Source: Nematostella vectensis (taxonomy: Eukaryota; Cnidaria; Anthozoa; Actiniaria; Edwardsiidae). From it: DNA of 64,000 nt. Of the stretch, positions 48,670 through 60,900 are shown in pieces (position 1 is the stretch's first letter; every line of letters starts with the position of its first letter). The notes below the pieces were generated by a model. The model was given only the letters and a program-made list of their open reading frames with translations. It was not told the origin of the DNA and did no database searches. A program made the position numbers and the translations under genes. The stretch is taken from assembly GCF_932526225.1 (NCBI RefSeq), contig NC_064042.1, forward strand, positions 4,881,001 to 4,945,000. Direction: 5' to 3'.

Positions 48670-49790
48670 TGTCAAGTGCGCGCTTTATTGCCTGTTATAG
48701 AATCGTTAAACCTAAGAATATATTTGCGTCTGTGCCTACATGTCGAGACAAGCTCGTTTCTCCTATTCAGTGTTGCCATATTTGGTTTAGTTATGATAAG
48801 GTGCTTTTCCGTTGTGCACAAACTGCATCTTTTAGTTTTGTTTGAGTATGCCTTTGCTCTGGCTAGCACTTTCCAATCTATGGAATAATCCTCTCGCTTC
48901 TCTTTGAGTTCCCACACTCATTTGCTAAGCTCCGTGTCGTTCTTTCTATTTATATTTCTAAATGACTGCTTATGGTTTCCCAACCTAGTTTTGAACGTGT
49001 TTGCAGTTAAGCCTATGTAGGTTTCGGTTTTTTCCTCTGTTTTTACAATAGCTTGATAAACTATTTCTTGCGTTAAGCACTCGCCATTTAATGGGCACTT
49101 ATCTTTTTTTCCTACAGTTGCACTTTTTCTCCGTTTCTGTCTGCTGCAGCTCGTTCTTCGTCAAGATGGTCTTATTGTGCCCGTCTATTATATGTTTCAC
49201 ATTAGGCATGCAGCTATAACTTACCTCAAGCGTATTTCTATTAAATATCTTCCTAAGCTTGTGGTCAGTAGGGAAACACTTATCTACTAACTTGAGAAAC
49301 TCCCTACCTATGTTAGTGCTTACATTTTTGCTATAAGGCGGGTTGAACCATACAACATCCCTTCGTCGATTGCGACTTTGCCTTTGCGTGCTTGTTCTTT
49401 GTGGCGTTGGCTGGAATTTCAGCTCATATTCGTAACCGCTCTTCCTTAGTGCCTCTTGGTATTGCGGTGCAGCATCATTGAATGTGTTCTCGTCATATGA
49501 GATCTCCGACAGTCTCCTTTTGATTGACTCCGGTATGTTTCTTTTGATGCTTGGCGGATGATTAGACTTGCTGTGCACATATAAAGGTGTATTTTCTGGT
49601 TTCGAATATGGCTTGAATTTCCCGGTGTTCAAATCTAAAGTTACATCTAAGAAATTGACGATCTTCTTATTGGTGTCAACTGATACTTTTAGGCCATTAT
49701 CCGCAAAGACCTTGCATATATTCTTTTTCGCTCTTTCAATATTCCTTGGTGTTTTATTCATTATTGCCAGTCCGTCATCCCCAACCTCAC
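48670..49790 (-). pseudogene. Penelope-like retroelement, C-terminal RT region and GIY-YIG domain, broken
   Basis: 49,099-49,761 encodes the region after the reverse transcriptase core (NFLDVTLDLNTGKFKPYSKP, NRRRDVVWFNPPYSKNV). After a one-base insertion in an A run near 49,110 the frame shifts to a GIY-YIG nuclease (CPLNGECLTQEIVYQAIVK, TETYIGLTANTFKTRLGNH), which has a stop near 48,918 followed by the conserved tail to about 48,672. The catalytic RT core is missing. The terminal region at 48,488-48,549 recurs inverted at 49,793-49,861, an arrangement common in this class. It sits downstream of the USF stop. Confidence 0.85.
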
Positions 49791-49859
49791 AGTTGGTCCA
49801 CGAAACAGAACTGTATTAAACTAATTTACCTGGATGAACTGAGTCGTTCAATACTGATC

Positions 49860-49884
49860 TATATATATATATATATATATATAA
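49860..49884. repeat. (TA)n microsatellite at element end
   Basis: About 11 TA dinucleotides immediately after the inverted terminal copy; similar runs lie at 50,078-50,092 and 50,652-50,668. Confidence 0.9.
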
Positions 49885-50004
49885 TAAGCATATATATGTG
49901 TGTGAGTGCAGGCGTTCATATAACAGTGCTCAATACATAGGTGTAGAGCGGGATATATCTTGGTTTGTAGGGAAAAAACACGCGAACTGCATCAGGTGAT
50001 TAAA

Positions 50005-50047
50005 ATCTCCTGATGAGTGGGCAACCACGAAACAGGCTTGTAGAGAT
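50005..50047 (+). ncRNA. Hammerhead ribozyme motif, complete core
   Basis: Plus strand, in order: stem I ATCTC; CTGATGA; stem II GTGG/GCAA/CCAC; GAAA; stem III CA/GGCT/TG; TA; stem I GAGAT. All conserved boxes are intact and the cleavage triplet is GUA. It is enclosed by long inverted arms (GGGAAAAAACACGCGAACT near 49,970 and its complement near 50,072). The orientation is opposite to the neighbouring Penelope-like fragments, so it belongs to a different or inverted copy. Confidence 0.8.
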
Positions 50048-50141
50048 GAAACGGTAGTTCGCGTGTTTTTTTCCCTACATATATATATATAGATATCTTG
50101 GTTTGTAGAAAAGGAATTTCATCATAACAGCCATTCAAATC

Positions 50142-50470
50142 TCTGTTTAGGAGTTCTTGGCTGATGGATGGGTGATGCAGCTGTAGTCAGCGGCGAAGTC
50201 GAGCGCTCTGTTTAGGAGTTCTTGGCTGATGGATGGGTGATGCAGTCGTAGTCAGCGGCGAAGTCGAGCGCTCTGTTTAGGAGTTCTTGGCTGATGGATG
50301 GGTGATGCAGCCATAGTCAGCGGCGAAGTCGAGGGCTCTGTTTAGGAGTTCTTGGCTGATGGATGGGTGATGCAGTCGTGGTCAGCGGCGAAGTCGAGCG
50401 CTCTGTTTAGGAGTTCTTGGCTGATGGATGGGTGATGCAGTCGTAGTCAGCGGCGAAGTCGAGGGCTCCA
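50142..50470. repeat. 65-bp tandem repeat, five copies
   Basis: Unit GCTCTGTTTAGGAGTTCTTG, GCTGATGGATGGGTGATGCA, GTCGTAGTCAGCGGCGAAGT, CGAGC. On the minus strand it follows directly on a Penelope-like GIY-YIG fragment, so it is likely an expansion of that element's tail. Confidence 0.95.
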
Positions 50471-50479
50471 TGAAATAAT

Positions 50480-50720
50480 GTGTTCTATGTTGTTGTCTTT
50501 AAGGCTCCGGTCGAGTTTCTGTGTTTAGCGTGTCGGAATGAGGCGGTGTGGTTTCTATATCTTGTCTTGAATTCGTTCTCGGTTAGTCCTACGTAGGTTT
50601 CGGAGGTGTTGTTGTCCTTTCTTGTTACAGTAGCTTGGTAGATAACGGATGATATATATATATATAGATATAGATAGATACATAGAAATAATGCTTTGAC
50701 AACAGTTCTGTGGAACATAA
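50480..50720 (-). pseudogene. Second Penelope-like GIY-YIG fragment
   Basis: Minus strand encodes VIYQATVTRKDNNTSETYVG, LTENEFKTRYRNHTASFRH, clearly a GIY-YIG domain but a different copy from the one at 48.9-49.1 kb. It is truncated upstream and frame-shifted near 50,500, where the expected SLKDNNIEH continuation is out of frame. Confidence 0.8.
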
Positions 50721-50830
50721 TTGCTTAGAGTTCTTTACTCAGTGTAATGTGCGAGACACCAGCCATTGGAGTACTTCTTTCAGTTCATAAAGTAATAATA
50801 GAGTGACAAGTAAAAAGTCTGTAGTTGTTA

Positions 50831-50940
50831 GCTTGGTTTTCACTGGAACACAAGCAAGAAAGCACAACTTTTTATTTTCTTCCACTTGTGTTTGGTTATT
50901 CCTTGTGTTGGGCTTATGCGTATGTCCTAGTGGGAACCAT
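50831..50940. mobile_element. MITE related to 36,341-36,444
   Basis: Ends GGTTTTCACTGGAACACAAGC and CCTAGTGGGAACC are imperfect inverted repeats of the same CTGGTTCTCACTA family, with GCTTATGCGTATG by the right end. Confidence 0.55.
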
Positions 50941-51934
50941 GAGAACAAACCTTATGTTGCTATGAATATAGTTACTGCTATAAATGCAGTTGCTGTTTAG
51001 CAAGTATTTATGATGGATTTTACCTCCATCTTGTCCATTTTAGATTATCATATTTCATTAGTGTTCCCTGATTTCAACATCTGAAAAAAGAAAACTACTA
51101 CAGATAAAAGGACTTTTCATTATGATAGTAAAGAAATCTAGTGTATATTTTTTGGATAGTATAATGTGAATATATAGACTATATGCTTACGCCAAGTATC
51201 TTTTATTCCTTGTATATAAATATTACTGTAAACCCTCGCTGGACATTTCTATTTCACTTATCTAAAACTTGTTCCACATGACAAATGTCCATGGACTTAA
51301 TCTTTTTACCTCAGTTGTACAAGGCAGATCATGTCCTGATAAATCCATGCCCTGGTTGTCCATAACAAATTTGTCTATCCTTTAACAAGGAAATCGAGCT
51401 AAATGTAACCCAAATAAAGCTCGAAAGTGTAAACCAGGCTAAATTTTGGAAATTAATACTTCCACTTGCTAGTAGTCTTAGCTGTCAACTAGCGCTTAGG
51501 GGTGATGTTACATCAGATGTGTTATCCCCCTATTTTCAAGATTGCTAAACTGAGATGAGGTAAAAAATAAAATAATTTATGTTCATATGTATTTCTTTTA
51601 TTAGTATATCATTATGTGTAGTGATTAGAAATCCTTATACTTTAGTAAATGAGTCTGTTGATCTTCTTTCTAAAGCCGATGAGATGTGATTTGTACTTAT
51701 CAAATAAAGAAATAAATTAAAAAAATGTTAAATATTGAAAATTGTTTTTTTTAGCGTGTGGCTTCTGAGAGCAAGTGCCCAAGCCTTGCCATGACTCCAA
51801 ACCCCCTCCTCCCCAAATAGTCAAATAAGCAGTCATTGATTTTTTATTAAAATACTTCTTTATACTTACATTAGGTTCTATTTCCCTGCCTCTGGATACA
51901 GTGGATATTTTAGGTAAAAAAATGTATTGCATTT

Positions 51935-54900
51935 CTAGTGTTTCTTGTGCTTTTTCCCACTTGTTTTTTCTCTGCGATATTCATGCCTATAAAGAAGCAT
52001 AAACTGTTGAGACAAGCATTACAGCATAGATAGGTCTTTGCTCATTTTGCAAGGAAATTTGCAGTTCTCAAACATTGCCTTCTAGGCATTCAAAGCCATG
52101 TTTAAATCAATCACTAAAGAAATGGACAAAAGTTCACTGACTTGCCAATAATATCTTTTATTTGGAGAGGCGCTTATTCTGGCAATTATGGTAGGGGGGA
52201 AATGAGAGGGCCTGGAGGATTTTCATGTCTGTTCCTCTGCTCCCTCATGATTATTTTCCTTTTTTGTATTTTTTTCATACAGTTTGAGGACATATCACTC
52301 AATGTCATACTATATAACATCTACATCTTACCGAGATTGCCAGCGAGGGCCCTGGTTCCATAGACGACCAAATGATGGAAGCCTGTTGAGACCAAGGATT
52401 TAATAGCTTTGAAAACAGTCTGGTAATCATGAATAATCTATGTCTTCTAACAAGGAAAGGCTCACCAGTGCCAATGAGAAGGGGGGGGGGGGGGGGGTAG
52501 TTATAAGGAAATGGCAAGTTAAGGCATGGCTGTCCCCTTCACCCCCCTCCTACCAAAAATTTTTTTCTTAATAACTCAGTATCAAGCTTCCCTCCTGTAT
52601 TTTGAGATCCAAAACAGCATAGTCTGCTTTCAGTCATTTTCAGTGCCACTCACGTAACGCTGACACTACAAACCGCTGCAACCAAACTAAAAACAGCAGT
52701 ACTCAGTGAATGAAATCTATCACTCAACATTGCATCCCTTACTATAGATTCTCTCTTGTTGCATAGTGTGATATGCATACCAAAAGTATCAAGAGAATCC
52801 CTTTGGTGGAAAATGCCAAAATAAAGCAAACAATCATTTCCTTTTGTGAACTATTAATGTTTGCAAACCACATCATAGCACTGCTATCTAGAAATGATTT
52901 TCCATCAGTGCTAGCAAGCATTGTAGGGCCTAGCTGGACTTAATGGACTTCGATGGGCTTAACATTAAAATTAAAATTTATTAACTCAGCCTAACAATTA
53001 TCATAATAAAATGTGTACTATGTTTTGTAGTGTGTACCCAGGATTTGCTGGGAGGGGGAGGAAGGGGGGCAGTACCCCCAGGTACCTGTATGGTAAAGCA
53101 TTTGTGCCCACCCATGTATGTAATGCTATCTCTTTCTTACCATTCGTCACTAGTATCTTGCTCTCTGTTGAAGTTAGCACCAACTCTGTTGGGGTTTTGC
53201 TTCAATTTGTTCCGGTTTTGTGCTGCAAGTTAGTAAGAGAAACCAGATTTAGGATTTGTGCAAGTTTTGTGGTTGGATCAGATCCAGGATTATCAAAAGG
53301 GAGACAACACCCTTAATGGCAACAGGGCCAAAAATAATATAATTAAACATATTGTGGTTAGTAATTTGTTATATTTTTTGATCCCATTTCATTCTGTCAA
53401 AATTTCAAGTTGTAGAAATCAAGGGCAAGCCATCCTAGATCCACAAAACAAATTGTCAGTCATGGCATACTAGTTGTGATGGAAAAACCTTGTGCATGCA
53501 CACCGAGAAAAGATACTCAAGAGGTCAGGATTTTGTACAACATATGTCTGCTCCTTGCATTCCAGACTGATTTTCCCTACTCGAAACATGAATATCATAA
53601 GGCTAAAATGCACACCCCCATGCTTTTGGAATTTTTCCTTGACTTTACTCATGCTATTTATGAATGCTGGGACAAAAGTTACAAATTTCAACAAAACTTT
53701 ACAGAAAGTCACATCAAAATTAGTCCAATTTTATTTATGTCATTGTAATGCCGTCCTATACTTGTATGCATACCAAATTTCTGGAATGCTTCAAGTGAAG
53801 GTCCAATCTGAGGTCCTGCATCATTTGGTAAGGACTGAAAACAAAGTTTTAATTTTTATGATTTTACATAGTTTTAGTGTATAGCTCTGGATATATGGTT
53901 TACCCAAGGAATACTAGTCCTAGAAAAATAAAAATCATATGAAAATACCCATTTTAATCTGCTGGTTTGGGTAAACCTCTTAAATATTTAATAATTGAAT
54001 TAATAAATGTGGCTATCTATGGCTCTGCAAGTCTTTTAAATAAACCTACTTCAACAAGGGAAAATATAAATGGTAAAATTCTGAGAACTGTTTGAATGTT
54101 TACAGAAACCAAAAAAAATGCTACAGCTTTTGAAGCCTGAATTGTGTTTTTACTTTCACTTCTTTGCATATTTATTTAATACCCATGAAGCACTGCAGGT
54201 TATGAGACATCTGGTGTGAAAAATTATTTAGAAAATAGGTATATATTGTTATTGAAAACATCAATTCTAAGATAATTGTTAGACCTGGTGCTCCGCCTAC
54301 CTGGTCATTGTCATCGTCCCTGAGCCATGGGGGCGTGGCACCTGTGTGGACGTTACCCTTGACCCCTGGCAAGTTAGGTATACTGATGACAGTAAGATCA
54401 CTGCTAAATGTAGCCTCTGGCTCACTATCAGAAGCACGTATGGCATGACCAGACAACATACTAGAACCTGAAATAAAACGATATGATAAATGGCACGTCC
54501 ATGCTTGTTTTCATTCAGACAAATTATTATAAGACAAATTATGTGAAGAAATTTAAAATAACCATCTTAAAGCACAGTTTTATAATTTACACATTGCTTA
54601 TTATTTCGGGCATGAAAGTTTACCCTATCCTAAGTGGGAGTAAAATTAGAATACCTAATTACCTAATTAATTTAGTTGATCTTTTATTTAGGCAACCTTT
54701 TTCCTTCTATGTAACACGAGATTTCACTAAAAATATAATATAAAAATACTAAAAATGTGATGACTCACGCGAAAACATACCTTAGAGCCTTTCGAATCTG
54801 CAAAACAGGTGTTCCACGAAACAGGAGCGAGCATTTGATGAGATAAGCACGAGCATTTGGCAAGATAGGCGCGAGCATTTGGCAAGATAGGCGCGAGCAT

Positions 54901-57900
54901 TTGGCAAGATAGGCGCGAGCATTTGGCAAGATAGGTGCTAGCATTTGGCAAGATAGGCGCGAGCATTTGGCAAGATAGGCACGAGCATTTGGCAAGATAG
55001 GCACGAGCATTTGGCGAGATAAGCACGAGCATTTGGCAAGATAGGCGCGAGCATTTGGCAAGATAGGCGCTAGCATTCCGTGAGATAAGCATGAGCATTT
55101 GGCGAGAAGGGCACGAGCGGTCCACGAGTCAGACGCTAGCTTTTGCAAAACGGGCACGAGCCTTTCGTTGTCAAGTGGCAAGCAAATGGCAAAAGGTAAC
55201 AAACAGCAAAAGGGCTAAATCTATCGATTTCCAAAGTTGGTGAAACGCAATAACATCTTCTAAGCTCTATTTGTTAGAAGAGGGCTCTCCCAGGATATAA
55301 AAAATAAAAATCAGAATAGTATTTAGACACAATAATGCAAGTATTTGAGCAAAGTTGCTACATCAAGACAATTGCGCTATTACCAATTTCCTCTTGAGGG
55401 ATAGCTTGATATCTACTTCGCCAGTTTGACATCGGTCAGAAAATTGACACGTCATAACTTTCAATGCATCAAAAAAATTGTTGTACCGACTAAGGATCTA
55501 ATTGTTAGTCGCTATTCTGTGTCGTATATGAGATAAAACCTGCGAGTTGTGTTTAGCTAGTCAAGGCGCGAGAGTTCCGCAAGATAGGCACAAGCATACC
55601 GCAAAACGGGCGCCAGCGTTCCACAAAGCGGGTGCGAGTTCGCCCAAACTCGCGGAAAACCCTAAGGTACGTTTTCGCGTAAGTAGTCAAATGGTTAATT
55701 GATCAACAAAACCATAAGCAATGTGTAAGGAAGATTCTTGAACTTTATTATGTAAAAATAAATTATTAAATAAATTTAAGTAAAATTGTCTACTGATTTG
55801 TACTGATCTCCTATAAAGTAACCATGGCTACATACCAGAAGGAGCACCATCAGCGAGATCCATCTCCCAGGGATACCACTGGCTGGATCCATGTCTATTT
55901 CAAGAATTGAAACTTTCTCAAAATCCACAATTTTACGGTACCTTATATATTATTATTGCTATTATTATTACATACAAAGGCCATAATATTGATAGTTTTG
56001 TGTATTTACATTCTCAAAACACATAATTTAGGGGCCTTTTCATAAATTGACAGCCTAATAAAAGGATGCAATTTACAATAAAACAGTCCACACTTTTGAC
56101 ATATGCTTACAAGCAAAACAATAAGGGAAGTATATCATACAAATATCCAAGTAGTGATTTTGCTTACAAAATAGAATCTAGTGATGTACCTGTATTTATG
56201 GATTCCTCCACCCCAGACCCTTTGACCCTCATGCCTAGTTACGAAAAAAACAAGTGAGTGTCATACAAGTAATAAATGAATTGATTTGGCCAATCTCACT
56301 GTGACAAAGACATTGATGGGAAGGCTGACAGATGACAGACAGTTGGGTGTGTAGTAATTAGTATTTTGAAACACATTCTTAAAATAGCTTATTTCTAAAT
56401 GGACATTGACTGAGATGTTTTGATATGCAATGGGAATATGCTAACATTCTTTGTTATATTGAGTTTGAGGAATACAAGGCATCATATATGTCTACACTGG
56501 CATGTTTTGGGATTGTTTCTGAAGCTTTTCTTTGTGAGTAGCTCACTTAAATATGTGGGCACTGATTTTGTTATAGACAGACATACGATTGAAAGAAGAT
56601 GGACAGACTGACAGAGCAGATATGGGTACAAACCATCCAGTGGGGTTCTGTAGTATTCCTAGTTCATTCTGTACTGTGTTGTACACCACAAATGAAGGCA
56701 GCAGAGCTTCATTCTGAGGAGGCTGAGTCAATATATGTTCAGGATGAAAAAAGCACTTGGTATGGCACAATAAAACTGAGTAAATATGCCAATATACAAT
56801 TGGTATAGCAAAATAAAACTGAGTAAATATGTCAATATACAATTGGTATAGCACAATAAAACTGAGTAAATATGTCAATATACAATTGGTATAGCACAAT
56901 AAAACTGAGTAAATATGTCAATATACACTTGGTATAACAAAATAAAACTGAGCAAATATGCCAATATACACTTGGTATAGCAAAATAAAACTGAGTAAAT
57001 ATGTCAATATACAATTGGTATAGCACAATAAAACTGAGTAAATATGTCAATATACAATTGGTATAGCACAACAAAACTAAGTATACACTTGGTATAGCAA
57101 AATAAAACTAAGTAAATATGTCTTTATACACTTGGTATAGCAAAATAAAACTGAGTAAATATGCCAATATACACTTGGTATAGCAAAATAAAACTGAGTA
57201 AATATGTCAATATACAATTGGTATAGCACAATAAAACTGAGTAAATATGTCAATAGACAATTGGTATAGCACAATAAAACTGAGTAAATATGTCAATATT
57301 ATACACTTGGTATAGCACAATAAAACTGAGTAAATATGTCAATATACAATTGGTATAGCAAAATAAGAAGCTTTCTACCACAAAGTGTAAATAATGTTAA
57401 ATATACATTTGGTATAGCAGAATAGTAGGAGCTTTTTACCACAAAAATCAAAGATGTCAATACATGGTGTTGCAGGATAAAAGGACATCAACACCACAAA
57501 AAGTAAATAAAACCAGTGACACCTTATGCAGACTTCTGATTGTAGACTGCCTAGAGCAGTCTGTAACTAGCGGTGGGTTACTGCAGTGAGACATGTCAAG
57601 AGGCTGGGTTTGGTGTGAAAGAGGTGCCTACATTTTAAGGATCCTCTTTAAAAGTCCAAGTGTATACTGTGGCCAATAGAAGCCTGTGTTTCCACTTGAC
57701 AGTCAAGACATTCTCAAGCTGCACTTGACTTGCCTTGAGTCATTCAACACTTGACTAGAGGTTTTTTTTTCGAAAAATACTAATCTTAAAAACAACCAAA
57801 TAGGCCGCTCCCCCCCCCCCCCCCTTGCTGGCCTGCATGTGGCAATGACACCATGAACACTAGATATTTGCTCTATAGAAATGCTACACCTATACAAATG

Positions 57901-60900
57901 TTTCAAATTATATCTTTTTGGATACTCAGTGGTGGGCTGTTGATGATAACAACAGACCTGTAGACAGATTTGATGCTGTACTGCCTCCATTTTCTTTATT
58001 GACTCAGCTTCCTGAAGGAAAGAGTGAAAATTCCTAGAATAATCATAATAAAGGATACAAACCATGCCTCCATTTTACTCTCTAACAATACTGATCCACT
58101 CAAAGAATCAATTTCCATTGATTCATTCAAGCAAGTGATTGAGATACTGAGATGGATGGCTATTTGATGCTTTGGTGCAAATGAACTGCTATAAAAAATA
58201 ACGAAGGAGTGGTTGATCAAAATTCTTAACTAAAACTGAGAAACTTCCCTGGAAAGACACAGAGTCCTGTTTTATTTTTAAAGAAGTTCTTCTTCCCACA
58301 ATGAAAAATGTGAAATCCAAATAAAAGAACCCAAAGTTTATAAATACCCCCTTGGCGGGACACAGACAGACCTCTTTTCTCTTGTCCTCCACTAGATTTT
58401 CATATTCTTGCAGTTTCTCATCAACTTTAATTTTGTATCTGTGACAAGAATGACAAAAGGATGGGATAAGCTAACAATGCTAAGTGCTATCAAGCAAGCA
58501 AAACCCTAGAAATCACTCTGGTCCGTACCACAAGTGGTGCACAAGAAATGGAAAATTTCTTATTGAAGGACCATTAAACCATTAAAATTTTGATAATAAT
58601 GATGATCCTAATAATAACATGATAAGAATATACAATAATAATAAAAGAACAGAACCTTTCAAATTTTTCTTTTTCAATCGTAAATTTAGACTTGAGATCT
58701 TTATCAGCTCCATGCTCCCTGAAAAACTTGTGAAGCTTCTTGATGTGTTCCTCACTGCAAAGGAATATGACTGATATCACCCATAAATGTAATAACACCC
58801 ATAAACGTTATAACAACCATAAATGTAATAACAGTCACCCACGGCTTCGCGGCTTGTTGTGCATTCATTCCAGAAAGAATGCATATTCCATCATTATTTC
58901 ATAGTTCTAAACGTAATCCTTATTATGTCTAAAGGAAATAAAACGATCATTTTACCCGTACACACTATGCAGTAAATAATTCACAGCGTCTAAACAATGA
59001 ATCGAATACCAAGTTTGTAGGAAAGCACCGTAAAATTTTGGCAGAAAAAGAACTTGGTGACTGCAGATTCTCAGTTGACATATCGTTGCAACCCCCTTGA
59101 CACCTACATGACATCTGCCAAGCTAGACTGCCTTATGATGTTTCTATGATGAGATATGAGTATTGCCGTTTTAGTGACGGCATCGATGACGTCATGCTGA
59201 GTTGAGATGTAGTTTCACCCCCCCCCCTTGACACCTACATGACATCTGCCAAGTTAGACCGCCTTATGATGTTTCTATGATGAGATAAGAGTATTGCCGT
59301 TTTTAGTGACGTCACCGATGACGTCATGCCGAGGCACCATATCGTTGCACCCCCCTTGACACCTACATGACATCTGCGAGGTTAGACCGCCCTATAATGT
59401 TTCTATGATAAGATATGAGTATTGCTGTTTTTAGTGACGTCATCTATGACGTCATGCCAAGGCACCATATTGTTGCACCCCCCTTGACACCTACATGACA
59501 TCTGCCAAGTTAGACCGCCTCATGATGATTCTATGATGATAGATATAAGTATTGCTGTTTTGGTGACGTCGTAGATGACGTCATGCCGAGTTGACAAATA
59601 GTTGCACCCCCCTTGACACCTACATGACATCTGCCAAGTTAGACCGCCTTATGATGTTTCTATGATGAGATACGAGTATTGCCGTTTTAGTGATGTCACC
59701 GATGACATCATGCTCAGTTGACATATCGTTGCACCCCCCTTGACACCTACATGACAGCCAAGTTTGGTTGTCTAATATTGGTCGTTTGAGTCAAAATTAT
59801 AAGTTATAACATTTATGGGTGACGTGTTATTACATTTATGGTTAACATGGTTTATAACATTTATGGGTGACGTGGTCTTACATTTATGGTTGACAGTTTA
59901 TTACATTTATGGGCAATGTGTTCTTATATTTATGGTTGTTATAACATTTATGGGTGACGTGTTATTACATTTATGGTTGTTATAACATTTATGGGTGATG
60001 TGTTATTACATTTATGGTTGTTATAACATTTATGGGTGTTATTACATTTATGGTTGATACAGGAAGGACTTTATTCCTCAGAACAAGACTCCCCCTTTTG
60101 TACATTTATTCAACCATGAGCTGTCATTTTCAAGTCTTAACTCAAAGCCGTAGCAGATGGGGGGGGGGGGTACAGCAGGCTCCTTAAGATGGGGGGGGTA
60201 CAGCAGGCTACTTAAGATGGGGGGGGTACAGCAGGCTACTTAAGATGGGGGGGGGTACAATACAAAAACAATAATCAAGAAAATATATGGGGGGCACAGT
60301 CATTTTCTTATAATTTTTGAGAATAAAATATATTGGGGTTGGACACATGCTCCCAGTGCCCAACCCCCTGCTATGGCCCTGTAACTCATGCTGAAACACC
60401 CTAAATCTCACCCAACACTGGTGATCATCATCTAACATATAAAATACCTGAGATATTTTTGTTGTAATTTTTTTTAGAAATCAAAACCTATCATATTTTC
60501 TGGGGTGCGATTGTATTAATGATGTTTTTGAGAGTAATCATTGACCTTGCTAGGTGTTCAAAGACCCCGCCATAAGTGATTGACACCTCACGATTAGTAA
60601 CGTGTTTGCTGACATCTCTTGCACAAAAGTGACACCAGAAATGAGCCCCTGGTTCTAACTCTCCATTTTCCACTGCAGGTTTTGAGAGATACTCTCTTAC
60701 TTCGTCAATCTGCAAGTTACAACAAATAGATGTTTCCAAAGTCGCAAAGAGTTTGGAATGAAGCAGTAGCTTTCTTTTAAGTATTGCTTAAGTAAGTTCG
60801 TACATTTTTTTTCTACATCACACAAATTCGATAACCAACCTTTTTAGCAAACTTATTCAATACCCTATCTAAATTTGTTTTGTGTTTTCTGGAGTAAACG

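Larger units (their letters stand above)
48302..51934. other. USF-CENATAC convergent spacer with retroelement remains
   Basis: It contains the USF 3' UTR, two Penelope-like fragments, two hammerhead motifs, a MITE and (AT)n tracts. A plus-strand AATAAA near 51,703 could end a long USF transcript, and a minus-strand AATAAA at about 51,843 suits CENATAC. No other coding exon was recognised from 50,950 to 51,934. Confidence 0.6.
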
